Shown here piece after piece: positions 46,366-55,497 of a stretch of DNA of 64,000 bases. The number at the start of each line of letters is the position of its first letter. Within the stretch, counting starts at the first letter, position 1. The notes under the pieces are model-generated. The model was given only the letters and a program-made list of their open reading frames with translations, did no database searches and was not told where the DNA came from. The DNA comes from Maribacter arcticus. Lineage in GTDB: Bacteria > Bacteroidota > Bacteroidia > Flavobacteriales > Flavobacteriaceae. The position numbers were made by a program, and so were the translations under genes. The stretch lies in contig NZ_FUYL01000010.1 in the NCBI RefSeq assembly GCF_900167935.1, positions 162,667 through 226,666 of the forward strand, written 5' to 3'.

Positions 46366-47278
46366 AATTCTTATTTCTGTTGTAGGTCCTACCGCTATTG
46401 GCAAAACTAAACTGGCTATTTTGTTGGCTCAGTATTACGATACTGAAATAATTTCTGCGGATTCTAGGCAGTTTTTTAAAGAAATGAATATTGGTACAGC
46501 GGTTCCAACAAATGAAGAGTTAAACCAAGCTAAGCATCATTTTATTCAACATAAAAATATAAGCGAACCCTATTCGGTTGGAGATTTTGAGCGTGATGCT
46601 ATTGAAAAATTATCTTACCTATTTAAAACAAATGAAGTTGTAATTATGGTAGGTGGTAGCGGACTTTATGTCAACGCCGTTACCGACGGATTAAATTACT
46701 TTCCAACAATTAAGGCTGATGTTAGAGAAGCATTGAATTTTGAACTCAAGGAGCATGGTATTAAATATTTACAGCAAAAATTAGAAAGGTTAGACCCTGT
46801 ATATTTTAATAAGGTAGATATTCATAATCCGCAACGTGTAATTAGAGCTCTTGAAGTAACTATTGGTAGTGGAAAGCCTTATTCTTCATTTATAGACAAA
46901 CCAAAAGCAGAAAGAGGCTTTAGAGTAATAACTGTAGGCATTAAAGCAGATAGAGCAATAATCTATGACCGTATTAACCATAGAGTTGATTTAATGTTAA
47001 CGGCAGGCCTTCTTGAAGAAGCCAAAGAGGTATTACCATATAGAAATTATAATGCATTGCAAACAGTTGGCTACAAAGAACTTTTCAATTTCTTTGATGA
47101 CCAGTGGACATTAGAATTCGCTATTTCAGAAATTAAGAAATATACCAGAAGATTTGCTAAAAGACAACTTACATGGTTTCTTAAAAATGAAAATACCATA
47201 TGGTTTGATTATGATTATGAACAGAACCATATATTAAACGAAATAAATACTGAAGTTTTAAAACTAAAGAATGGTTGA
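46358..47278 (+). CDS. miaA: tRNA dimethylallyltransferase
   Basis: MiaA adds a dimethylallyl group to A37 of tRNAs that read codons starting with U. 306 residues. Walker A VVGPTAIGKTKLA, the DSRQFFKEMNIGTA motif (Asp that activates A37), GGSGLYVNAVTDGL, and the tRNA-binding tail YTRRFAKRQLTWF. Length and motifs are normal. The start overlaps the channel gene by 8 bases and its end overlaps gntK by 8 bases, showing tight translational coupling. Confidence 0.96.
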   Translation: MNKILISVVGPTAIGKTKLAILLAQYYDTEIISADSRQFFKEMNIGTAVPTNEELNQAKHHFIQHKNISEPYSVGDFERDAIEKLSYLFKTNEVVIMVGGSGLYVNAVTDGLNYFPTIKADVREALNFELKEHGIKYLQQKLERLDPVYFNKVDIHNPQRVIRALEVTIGSGKPYSSFIDKPKAERGFRVITVGIKADRAIIYDRINHRVDLMLTAGLLEEAKEVLPYRNYNALQTVGYKELFNFFDDQWTLEFAISEIKKYTRRFAKRQLTWFLKNENTIWFDYDYEQNHILNEINTEVLKLKNG

Positions 47279-47759
47279 ATCACAAATTTTATTTGTCATG
47301 GGAGTTTCTGGTAGTGGAAAATCAACTATTGGTCAACTATTGGCTGACAAGTTGAATATTCCTTTCTTTGATGGAGATAGTTTTCATCCAGAGGCAAATG
47401 TCAAGAAAATGAGTGAAGGAAAACCTTTGAATGATGATGATCGTCAAGGTTGGTTAGAGCGTCTTAATGAGGTTGCTCTAAATAACATCTCAACTGGCGC
47501 AGTAATTGTTTGTTCAGCGCTTAAAGAAAAGTATAGGACTATTTTGGGACATAATTTAGAAGGTCAATATAAAATCATTTATTTAAACGGAAGCTTTGAA
47601 CTAATCAACAAGCGTTTGAATGAACGTAAGAATCACTATATGCCAAAAGGTCTCTTACAATCTCAATTTGACACCTTAGAAGTGCCTACCGAGGCACTTA
47701 CCATTTCAATTGACCAAACACCCAGCGAAATTGTAACCGAAATAACTAAAAAGCTTTAA
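47271..47759 (+). CDS. gntK: Gluconokinase
   Basis: 162 residues. Walker A VMGVSGSGKSTIGQLLA (about 9-25), then DGDSFHPEANVKKMSEGKPLNDDDRQGWLERL (in part: FHPEANVKKM), VCSALKEKYR, and a LNERKNHYMPKGLLQSQFDTLE motif (in part: HYMPKGLLQSQF). These are typical of GntK, which phosphorylates gluconate. No other gluconate gene is near. Last gene of the operon, before a strong terminator. Confidence 0.93.
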   Translation: MVESQILFVMGVSGSGKSTIGQLLADKLNIPFFDGDSFHPEANVKKMSEGKPLNDDDRQGWLERLNEVALNNISTGAVIVCSALKEKYRTILGHNLEGQYKIIYLNGSFELINKRLNERKNHYMPKGLLQSQFDTLEVPTEALTISIDQTPSEIVTEITKKL

Positions 47760-47764
47760 AACCG

Positions 47765-47793
47765 AAAAGCATCCCAAATGGGATGCTTTTTTT
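47765..47793. terminator. Bidirectional terminator between gntK and the response regulator
   Basis: An 11-bp perfect stem (AAAAGCATCCC / GGGATGCTTTT) with an AAAT loop, followed by seven T residues on the plus strand. It lies between convergent stops and closes both the plus-strand operon and the long minus-strand cluster. Confidence 0.9.
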
Positions 47794-47813
47794 AATATAA
47801 ATTTTATTGAATT

Positions 47814-48527
47814 TTATTCACCTTCAGTCTTGATAACCAAACGGAAACCTTCTCCGTGAATATTTAATATTTCAACCGTATCATCAACTTTTAAATACTT
47901 ACGTAATTTGGCGATATAAACATCCATACTACGTGAAGTAAAGTAATTATCATCTCTCCAAATCTTGGTCAATGCTAATTCACGTGGCATTAAGTCGTTC
48001 TCATGCAATGCTAATAAACGAAGCAATTCATTCTCTTTCGGAGATAATTTAATGGATTCAGTATCCTTATATTTTAAGAATCTTAGTTTAGAATTTAAGT
48101 GGAAGCCACCGATTGTAAACTCAAATTTCTTACTATCAGCTAGACCATTAGAAGCCTTTCTTTGAAGAATAGCTTTCAATTTCATCAACAATACTTCAGA
48201 ATCAAAAGGCTTATTCAGATAATCATCTGCACCAGCTTTATATCCTTTTAGAACATCTTCCTTCATCGTCTTTGCCGTTAGAAAAACAATAGGAACGTTC
48301 TCGTTCTTTTCACGAATCTCTTTTGCCAAGGTAAAACCGTCTTTATAAGGCATCATTACATCCAAAATACAGATATCAAAATTATCTTTTTTGAACTTTT
48401 CAAAACCTTCCATTCCATTTTTAGCCAATGTGACATCGAAGTCATTCATTGACAAATAATCTTTCAATACGATACCAAAATTCGGATCGTCCTCAACTAA
48501 AAGTATCTTCTTATTTATTGTTTCCAT
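47814..48527 (-). CDS. OmpR-family response regulator (RprY-like)
   Basis: 237 residues. Receiver domain with DD13-14, phosphoacceptor Asp56 in ICILDVMMPYKDGF and Lys in DDYLNKPFDSEV. C-terminal winged-helix of the OmpR type (LSPKENELLRLLALHENDL, then RSMDVYIAKLRKYL). Together with the kinase 5 bases upstream it resembles the RprXY pair known from Bacteroides. Target genes unknown. Last gene of a long minus-strand block. Confidence 0.93.
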   Translation of the reverse strand: METINKKILLVEDDPNFGIVLKDYLSMNDFDVTLAKNGMEGFEKFKKDNFDICILDVMMPYKDGFTLAKEIREKNENVPIVFLTAKTMKEDVLKGYKAGADDYLNKPFDSEVLLMKLKAILQRKASNGLADSKKFEFTIGGFHLNSKLRFLKYKDTESIKLSPKENELLRLLALHENDLMPRELALTKIWRDDNYFTSRSMDVYIAKLRKYLKVDDTVEILNIHGEGFRLVIKTEGE

Positions 48528-48532
48528 AATAT

Positions 48533-50113
48533 TTATATTAACGGCAGTTTTATGTAAAATGTACTTCCTTTTCCTTTTTCACTTTCGGCGTATACTTCAC
48601 CTTGGTGATCTTCGACTATTTTTTTAACGTAGGACAATCCTAAACCATGCCCCTTAACGTTGTGTATATCTCCTGTGTGTTCTCTATAGAATTTTTCAAA
48701 AACTTTCTTGACAACAGCTTTGCTCATACCGGTACCTTGGTCTTGAACCTTAATTATGATATTATTCTTTGCTTTTTCTGTAAACACATCTATTTTCGGT
48801 GCTTCTTCAGAATATTTAATGGCATTATCGAGAATGTTTACTAATACATTGGTAAAATGCATTTCGTTGGCCAATATTTCTGATCGTTCAGCATCTAAAT
48901 GTGTATGTATATAACCTCCTCTATCATCTACAATTAGCTCTACATGGGTAATAGCGTCTTCTATTATTTCGTGTACATTAACCCTATCCTTACTGATATC
49001 AAGTTGATTTCTCTCTAACTTAGATATCCGTAATACATTTTCTACTTGGGCATGCATTCTTTTATTCTCATCACGTATCATCTGCAAGTACCGCAACACC
49101 TTTTCTTGATCCCCAATAATTTTTGGGTTTTTAATAGCTTCAACCGCTAAGTTTATAGTCGCTATTGGTGTTTTAAATTCATGAGTCATGTTGTTAATGA
49201 AATCTGTTTTTATTTCAGATATCTGTTTCTGACGAATCAATTGATAAATTGCACCAGAATATGCCACCACAATAATTATAGTAAATAGTAAAGAAAGCAT
49301 TGCTAAACCCAGTATTGACTGAACCAAGAAACGTTTTTTCTTAGGAAACGATATTAACAAATCGAAATTCGAAACTCCCTCAAAATCTACAAACATGGGA
49401 GATTTATAAATATTAGTTTCAGCATATTTGAATTTAGACGATTTTACCTTTGTTGGTAAACCATTGCTATAAATACCATACTCAAAAGCGATGTCAACAC
49501 CTCTATTCTCCAATTCACGCTGCAATAACAATTCAATTTCCTGCTTAGAAACCCTCATGTGAATAGCTGTTCGTTTAGCGTGCACCATAAACATCTCTTC
49601 CATGGCGGCCTTTTCCATTTTATTAAGTCCTCCGATTTTTTCAATACGTTGAATCGGGTTTAAACGAAAAGCATTTCCTTCTAAATCAAAATCCTCCTTA
49701 AAAATAGAGGTTGTTCGTTTGCTGGTAAAATTTTTAATAATGGTTGTATCTGCACCATCAGTACTATCAAAGAACGTGGACGAAATACCATAATCTTCTT
49801 CCAAAATACCGTGTTCATACAGTAAAATTTCGTTAGAGTTGACATCCCTATCAATAAAGAAAAAATTTGTTAGCTGTGCACCTTTAAGTTCACCTATACT
49901 ATCTTTAGCATTTAAATATCTATCGAAGTAGTTCTTAGTTTCTCTTTCAGAAATTTTATTGGTGACACTGTTCAACGCTTCAGAAACACTACTAGAGAAT
50001 TGCTCTTCACTGCTTTCAATAGACTTTTTAATCCAGAAGCTTTGAACGAAAATCAGACCAATAAGTGAAAGGCTCATTAAAACTACTAAGAGCACAAATA
50101 ACTTTTTGTTCAT
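48533..50113 (-). CDS. Sensor histidine kinase (RprX-like)
   Basis: 526 residues. Membrane segments at about 5-25 and 265-288 flank a periplasmic sensor region of about 235 residues that I cannot assign. The cytoplasmic part has a HisKA domain with His311 in MTHEFKTPIATIN, then an ATPase domain (LVNILDNAIKYSE N box, QDQGTGM, GHGLGLSYVKKI). It is likely the partner of the OmpR-type regulator 5 bases downstream. Signal sensed is unknown. Confidence 0.92.
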   Translation of the reverse strand: MNKKLFVLLVVLMSLSLIGLIFVQSFWIKKSIESSEEQFSSSVSEALNSVTNKISERETKNYFDRYLNAKDSIGELKGAQLTNFFFIDRDVNSNEILLYEHGILEEDYGISSTFFDSTDGADTTIIKNFTSKRTTSIFKEDFDLEGNAFRLNPIQRIEKIGGLNKMEKAAMEEMFMVHAKRTAIHMRVSKQEIELLLQRELENRGVDIAFEYGIYSNGLPTKVKSSKFKYAETNIYKSPMFVDFEGVSNFDLLISFPKKKRFLVQSILGLAMLSLLFTIIIVVAYSGAIYQLIRQKQISEIKTDFINNMTHEFKTPIATINLAVEAIKNPKIIGDQEKVLRYLQMIRDENKRMHAQVENVLRISKLERNQLDISKDRVNVHEIIEDAITHVELIVDDRGGYIHTHLDAERSEILANEMHFTNVLVNILDNAIKYSEEAPKIDVFTEKAKNNIIIKVQDQGTGMSKAVVKKVFEKFYREHTGDIHNVKGHGLGLSYVKKIVEDHQGEVYAESEKGKGSTFYIKLPLI

Positions 50114-50196
50114 TAGTGGATAAAATTAAAGATTTAACAGTTAGACAATAGTACGTTTAACCTAACCTTAACAAAAATGTTAAAATTGCCAAACTA

Positions 50197-50781
50197 CTAA
50201 CATTCAGCAAGGATGCGCTCATGTATGTTCAAAACTTTTAACGCTGTACTTTTTAGGTCAATATTTTCTATGACAAAATCGGCTAATTCTAACTTATTTT
50301 CATCATCAAGTTGATTATTCATTCTGGCGACAATCTGCTCTTTTGTAGATTCATCTCGCGATAAAACTCTCGCTATTCTTAATTCTTTCGGTGCGGTTAT
50401 AAGAATTACAGCATCATATAATTTTTGGGCATTATTTTCAAATAACAAAGCTGTTTCTTGAATCACGTATGGGCTATTTTGCTTTTTTGCCCATTTAATA
50501 AAGTCTTTTCGCACTATAGGATGTACTATATGATTAAGCTGCTCTAATAAATCAGTATCATTGAAAACCTTTTTTGCGATAAAGGTCCTATTCAATTTAT
50601 CATCTAGATATGTTTTTTTACCTAAAAGTTCAACTAGCTGTTTCCTTATTTTTTTAGAAGTATTCATTAAGTGCTTAGCTCGCTCATCTGAATTATACAC
50701 GGGCACACCAAGCTCACGAAACATTGCTGCTATGGTAGATTTACCACTTCCTATTCCGCCTGTTAACCCTACTACAATCAT
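50197..50781 (-). CDS. coaE: Dephospho-CoA kinase
   Basis: CoaE carries out the last step of CoA synthesis, phosphorylating the 3'-OH of dephospho-CoA. 194 residues, normal length. Walker A VGLTGGIGSGKSTIA (residues about 4-18), VYNSDERAKHLM, and the lid region RVLSRDESTKEQIVARMNNQ with catalytic Arg residues. Its start overlaps the YbbR gene by 4 bases. Confidence 0.95.
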   Translation of the reverse strand: MIVVGLTGGIGSGKSTIAAMFRELGVPVYNSDERAKHLMNTSKKIRKQLVELLGKKTYLDDKLNRTFIAKKVFNDTDLLEQLNHIVHPIVRKDFIKWAKKQNSPYVIQETALLFENNAQKLYDAVILITAPKELRIARVLSRDESTKEQIVARMNNQLDDENKLELADFVIENIDLKSTALKVLNIHERILAEC

Positions 50782-51746
50782 TCCCTTCTTAAAATAAATT
50801 CAATCTCATTAGTGTCTATCATTGCATTGTTCAAGGTCTTAGGGTATTGTGTTAGTCTAACCGATAAACGATTCCCTGTTTCTGAAGAGACATATGAATA
50901 ATCTGCTACAACCTCAAAATCTTTAGCCTCTAATTCTTTTAAACGCTCTAATGTTCCTTGGCAACGTACTTCTACAATTTCAGGAAAGGTTCTCACCTTT
51001 ACATCTGGCGGTAAATTTATCACCGTTACTGGTACTTCAATAACTAGCTCAGAAAATTTAACCACATTACCAATAATACGAACAAAATTATTCGAGAATG
51101 TAGTTCCATTCAATTGCTTAGGCAACTTCAAAGCAACCTCGTTTGAAAATGAATTATTTAAATCATCAATTTTAAGTAGCTCAGTTTCTATAACATTAAT
51201 GGTGTCTATCTGACTTTTAGGACCTGATATTTGAATAGAATCAGGCTGTGAAAGTATTTGTCCCTCTAAAATATGATTTGCGGCGAATGTCAATTCTACA
51301 TTTGCTCTAACAGGAACTTTCTTGGTTTTCAACGAGGTGAAATCGAAATAAATAACATCACTATCGAAATCGGTTAACGTACTGTAATTATTAAGTTGAG
51401 CTTCTAACTGTATTCTAATCTGATCTGATGTTAAGTAATAACTATCGTCTTTATGCATTACTTTACTCACATCTAATTGAATCTCTTTTGGCTTCAAGTG
51501 ATATCCTAAAAATTGAAATCCAGCTGCTTTTAGTCGCACTTGAAGTTCTTTCTTAGGTGTATTTGCCAACAAAAATTCTGATGGAATATTTGTATACGTT
51601 ATAGTAAAGGTGGTATTGCTCGTGTAGGTTTGTGAAAGTTTATTAATAAACCAAGCAAGTGATGCGCACAATAGAAATAGAAGAAAGACTTTCACCTTTC
51701 TTTTTTTCAATCCTGTTCGTATCCATTCTATTAGCCGTACCATCAA
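50778..51746 (-). CDS. YbbR-like domain protein
   Basis: 322 residues with an N-terminal membrane segment (VKVFLLFLLCASLAWFI, about 19-35). The rest is beta-rich with YbbR-like repeats (QIRIQLEAQLNNY; VPVRANVELTFAANHILEGQI, in part; GPKSQIDTINVIET). YbbR repeats occur next to the diadenylate cyclase DacA in many bacteria, but not here. Probably membrane-anchored and facing the periplasm. It overlaps both neighbours by 4 bases, so is tightly coupled to the GT2 and coaE genes. Role unclear. Confidence 0.82.
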   Translation of the reverse strand: MMVRLIEWIRTGLKKRKVKVFLLFLLCASLAWFINKLSQTYTSNTTFTITYTNIPSEFLLANTPKKELQVRLKAAGFQFLGYHLKPKEIQLDVSKVMHKDDSYYLTSDQIRIQLEAQLNNYSTLTDFDSDVIYFDFTSLKTKKVPVRANVELTFAANHILEGQILSQPDSIQISGPKSQIDTINVIETELLKIDDLNNSFSNEVALKLPKQLNGTTFSNNFVRIIGNVVKFSELVIEVPVTVINLPPDVKVRTFPEIVEVRCQGTLERLKELEAKDFEVVADYSYVSSETGNRLSVRLTQYPKTLNNAMIDTNEIEFILRRE

Positions 51747-52750
51747 TTAACTCTAAAAAATAATTTAGGAAAAATTTCCTCTGGTTTTTTATTACTTAAA
51801 TTAATATACAGGGTTGATTTTAAAAATCCGTATCCATATCCGAAAAATTGTATCACTGTTGCCATTAAGGACAAGAAGGCAACATTCAAATTTCCAGTTA
51901 CACGTAGCGCATCTATGAATAAAACTAAAAAATAAATTGCATAGAAATACAATAAAATTTTAAAACCGACTAAGGCCAATAAGATAGAAATTAATAGACC
52001 TATACAGAATACTGTAGGAAACCAATAGGTTATTTTTTTAGTAGCTGGATGCCATAAATTTAAAATAGGCCTTACCATACCAAACTTATTTACCTGTATA
52101 TAAAACTTGTTCCAATCTATACGTCTTTTATGAAACACAAAGGCTGCTGAAATCAATTTGGTTCTATATCCTTTGTTCCAGATGCGTATGGTGAGGTCTG
52201 GGTCTTCCCCTGGATGAATATTTCCATAACCGCCCACATTTTCAAAAGCTTCTTTTGAAATACCCATATTAAAGCTTCTGGGCTGAAATTTATCTACCGC
52301 TTTTTTACCTCCACGAATTCCACCAGTGGTCAAAAATGAGGTCATGGCATAATTAATCGCTTTTTGAACCACTGTAAAAGATTCGTGTGCCGCATCTGGA
52401 CCACCATAGCAGTGTACAAAATCTTCTTTTAAACTCTCCTCTACTACTTTTAAGTACGCAGGTGGAAGAATACAATCAGAGTCCAGTACAATAAAATAAT
52501 TACCCTTAGCTCTACCCATACCGTAATTACGGGAATCTCCTGGGCCTGAATTTGGTTTTTTAAAATAAGATATGGAAACCGAATCTAGATACTCACCTAT
52601 AACTTCTTCTGACGAGATAGTAGAGCCATCTTCGACAATGACCACCTCAAAAGTTTTCTCATAGGTTTGTAACCGCAGACTGTTCAACAGCTCCTTAATT
52701 TCGTTGGGTCTATTGTATACGGGAATGATAAAAGAAAACGATAAGTCCAT
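51743..52750 (-). CDS. Family 2 glycosyltransferase, membrane-anchored
   Basis: 335 residues. Residues 1-225 are a GT-A domain: FIIPVYNRPNEIKELLNSL, VVIVEDGSTI, VLDSDCILPP (metal-binding DxD-like), and GEDPDLTIRIW. Two or three membrane segments follow in 240-305. It likely uses a nucleotide sugar to build a cell-surface glycan; the acceptor is unknown. First of a three-gene overlapping set with YbbR and coaE. 55 bases downstream of fabI. Confidence 0.9.
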   Translation of the reverse strand: MDLSFSFIIPVYNRPNEIKELLNSLRLQTYEKTFEVVIVEDGSTISSEEVIGEYLDSVSISYFKKPNSGPGDSRNYGMGRAKGNYFIVLDSDCILPPAYLKVVEESLKEDFVHCYGGPDAAHESFTVVQKAINYAMTSFLTTGGIRGGKKAVDKFQPRSFNMGISKEAFENVGGYGNIHPGEDPDLTIRIWNKGYRTKLISAAFVFHKRRIDWNKFYIQVNKFGMVRPILNLWHPATKKITYWFPTVFCIGLLISILLALVGFKILLYFYAIYFLVLFIDALRVTGNLNVAFLSLMATVIQFFGYGYGFLKSTLYINLSNKKPEEIFPKLFFRVN

Positions 52751-52805
52751 TATTACTTTCCTCTAATAAATAGGTTCCAAAAAGATTAGATGATTGAAAA
52801 CCTGA

Positions 52806-53612
52806 TTAAAATTTCTCTATAACTTCTTGACTAACACCTGTATTAGAGAAACCACCATCATGAAACAAATTCTGCATGGTTACCTTTTTAGTGTAGTCTG
52901 AGAACAATGTCACCGTATATTCAGCACAATCTTGGGCCGTTGCATTTCCTAGTGGAGACATTTTTTCCGCATAACTAATAAAGCCACCAAAACCTTTAAC
53001 ACCTTGCCCAGCAGTAGTTGCGGTAGGTGATTGTGAAATCGTATTCACTCTAACTTTCTTTTCTTTTCCGAAGAAATAACCAAAACTACGTGCAATAGAT
53101 TCTAAATATGCTTTGTTATCTGCCATATCATTATAGTCTGGGAACGTTCGTTGTGCAGCCATATAGGTCAATGCAACAATACTACCCCACTCATTCATGG
53201 CATCGGCCTTATATAATGATTGCATTACCTTGTGAAAAGAAAGGGCTGAAACATCCCATCCTTTTAAAGTGAAATCATATTTTTCATCGGTGTAAGCGCG
53301 CCCTTTACGAACATTTACAGACATACCGATAGAATGCAATACAAAATCAATCTTACCTCCTAAAATCTCAACTGCCTTAGCTACTAAATTATCTAAATCT
53401 TCAACACTTGTAGCATCTGCTGGAATAATCTGAGAACCTGTTTTTTTAGCCAACTCATCAATCTGACCCATTCTCATTGCAATTGGGGCGTTTGTCAAAA
53501 CAAAAGTACCACCTTCATCGTGTACAGTTTGTGCTGTTTTCCATGCAATAGAATTCTCATCTAGTGCTCCAAAAATAATTCCCCTTTTTCCTTTTAATAA
53601 GTTATATCCCAT
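52806..53612 (-). CDS. fabI: Enoyl-ACP reductase
   Basis: FabI reduces enoyl-ACP with NADH in the last step of each fatty-acid cycle. 268 residues. Motifs: KRGIIFGALDENSIAWKTA (cofactor binding), HSIGMS, and the catalytic Tyr-x6-Lys in YNDMADNKAYLESIARSFGY (in part: YNDMADNK). The substrate-binding loop SQSPTATTAGQGVKGF follows. A -7 box lies at 53644-53651. This enzyme is the target of triclosan-like inhibitors. Confidence 0.96.
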   Translation of the reverse strand: MGYNLLKGKRGIIFGALDENSIAWKTAQTVHDEGGTFVLTNAPIAMRMGQIDELAKKTGSQIIPADATSVEDLDNLVAKAVEILGGKIDFVLHSIGMSVNVRKGRAYTDEKYDFTLKGWDVSALSFHKVMQSLYKADAMNEWGSIVALTYMAAQRTFPDYNDMADNKAYLESIARSFGYFFGKEKKVRVNTISQSPTATTAGQGVKGFGGFISYAEKMSPLGNATAQDCAEYTVTLFSDYTKKVTMQNLFHDGGFSNTGVSQEVIEKF

Positions 53613-53643
53613 GATAGTTGATTGTATAGTTAAAGTTATAATT

Positions 53644-53651
53644 CAAAGATA
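53644..53651 (-). promoter_or_regulatory. -7 box upstream of fabI
   Basis: The minus strand reads TATCTTTG, a perfect TAnnTTTG match, 31 bases before the fabI ATG. No clear -33 TTG. Confidence 0.42.
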
Positions 53652-53775
53652 TCTAAAATATGTTAAAACCGAATTGAAGTGTGCAGTAAATACCCTTATC
53701 CAATACATAAAGTCTAGGGCCCTCTAAACCATTACAAAACAAAAAATTGCAACAGTCAAGATAAATGAAACTAAA

Positions 53776-55443
53776 TCAAACTTTTAATGATGGGCTCAAT
53801 AATTGCCTTGCATGAGCCAATGCCGAGTCTGACAGGTCTTTACCACCTAACATATGCGCCAATTCGACAACCCTTTCATCAGTGTTCAATTTTTTCATGT
53901 TGGTCATTGTGCGTTCAGCTCCTTCAGTTTTAAACACTTTAAAATGATTATTTCCTTTTGAAGCGACTTGTGGTAAGTGTGTTATTGAAAACACTTGTAA
54001 ATCAGCACTCATATCTTTCATGATATCTGCCATTCTGTTTGAAATTTCTCCAGATACCCCTGTATCGATTTCATCAAACATTATTGTGGGTAGTTTTTCA
54101 TATTTAGCAAGAATCGCCTTTATAACCAACATTATTCTAGATAATTCTCCTCCAGATGCAACTTTTTTCAACTCACCATAACTACCGCCTCTATTCGCTG
54201 TAAAAAGAAAAGAAAGCTCGTCCATTCCTGTTGCCGTGAAGGTATCGGTTGCACTTAAAGAAATTTCAAAAGATGCGCTTGGCATTCCCAATAGCGCCAA
54301 ATCTGCTTCTAACTTCGATTTTAATTTTGGTATAACAGCATTTCGTTTTTCACGCAATACAACAGACTGTTCCTCTAATGCAGATTCCATATCCTGTAAC
54401 TCGAGGGTCTTCAATGAAATTTTTTCATCTAAATGAGCCGTCTCAAATACTTTATCAGCGAGGTCATTTTTTATGGTAATCAACTCTGAAATCTCACTTA
54501 CATTATGCTTTTTCAACAAGTTATAAAGAAGCTGTAATTTTCCATTTACTTCTTCAAGCCTTTTGGGATCTGCCTCAACACCCTCTTGTAACCGTTGTAA
54601 TTCTGAGCTTACATCGTCTAATTCTATACATACTGATTGCACACGTTGACACAACTCTTTATAGTTAGTTCCAAAATCAACTAATTTCGAAAGGGATTGC
54701 CTCATTTCGGTTACCAAAGACAATACACCAATTTGCTCATCATTAAACAATTGATCTCCTTTAGACAATTGCTCCATGATTAACTCCACATTGTTTAATT
54801 GCTCGTAATCTTCCTCTAGCTCTTCGACAACACCAATTTTCAAAGGTGCTTTCTCTAGCTCAGTCAACAAAAATGAATTATAATCTTGTTCTTTATTGGC
54901 CGTGCTCTGTACATCAATTAAACCCTGAAGCTCTTTTTGTGCCTTACGGTACGTCTTTAATCCTTTGGCGTATGTTAATAGTCTTTTCTGATTGTCGGCC
55001 AATGCATCGACCAATTTCAATTGAAAGTCATTTTCGGTAAGCTGCATGGTCTGATGCTGAGAGTGAATATCAATTAAATTTTCACCAAGTTTAGTAAGCA
55101 CATCTAAAGTTACCGGAGTATCATTTATAAAAGCTCGTGACTTACCACTAGGCAAAATCTCTCTTCTAATGACTGTACTAACGTCATAATCTAAATCATT
55201 CTCTTCAAAAAAATTCTGAAGTCCGTAAGTATCAATTTTGAAAATACCTTCAATAATACATTTCTCATCTTTAACTCGTAAAGAAGATAAATCTGCCCGT
55301 TTACCAAGCACAAGAGATAAACCACCAAGTAGTATTGATTTACCTGCACCTGTCTCACCTGTAATTACGGTAAAACCTTTATCGAAGTCTACTTCAAGAC
55401 TATCAATTAATGCATAATTAGTAATGGAAAGGGTTGAAAGCAC
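53776..55443 (-). CDS. recN: DNA repair protein RecN
   Basis: RecN is an SMC-like ATPase that tethers DNA ends in double-strand-break repair. 555 residues. N-terminal Walker A VITGETGAGKSILLGGLSLVLG (in part: GETGAGKS), a coiled-coil middle (about 155-375), then signature and Walker B near the end (ASGGELSRIMLVIKAI, TIMFDEIDTGVSG). The HSQHQTMQLT segment is also typical. Own -7 box at 55464-55471. fabI follows after 163 bases. Confidence 0.96.
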   Translation of the reverse strand: MLSTLSITNYALIDSLEVDFDKGFTVITGETGAGKSILLGGLSLVLGKRADLSSLRVKDEKCIIEGIFKIDTYGLQNFFEENDLDYDVSTVIRREILPSGKSRAFINDTPVTLDVLTKLGENLIDIHSQHQTMQLTENDFQLKLVDALADNQKRLLTYAKGLKTYRKAQKELQGLIDVQSTANKEQDYNSFLLTELEKAPLKIGVVEELEEDYEQLNNVELIMEQLSKGDQLFNDEQIGVLSLVTEMRQSLSKLVDFGTNYKELCQRVQSVCIELDDVSSELQRLQEGVEADPKRLEEVNGKLQLLYNLLKKHNVSEISELITIKNDLADKVFETAHLDEKISLKTLELQDMESALEEQSVVLREKRNAVIPKLKSKLEADLALLGMPSASFEISLSATDTFTATGMDELSFLFTANRGGSYGELKKVASGGELSRIMLVIKAILAKYEKLPTIMFDEIDTGVSGEISNRMADIMKDMSADLQVFSITHLPQVASKGNNHFKVFKTEGAERTMTNMKKLNTDERVVELAHMLGGKDLSDSALAHARQLLSPSLKV

Positions 55444-55463
55444 GTTTCAGAATTTTAGATTAA

Positions 55464-55471
55464 CAAAGGTA
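55464..55471 (-). promoter_or_regulatory. -7 box upstream of recN
   Basis: The minus strand reads TACCTTTG, a perfect TAnnTTTG match, 20 bases before the recN ATG. A TTG lies at 55501-55499, at 27-base spacing, longer than the usual range. Confidence 0.45.
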
Positions 55472-55497
55472 ATCTATATTCCGTTTTGAAAAAAGGT

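Noticed and set aside
41554..47759. A new defence or mobile system in the seven-gene operon
   Set aside because: Six of the genes belong to ordinary metabolic or repair families, and nothing marks the region as transferred.
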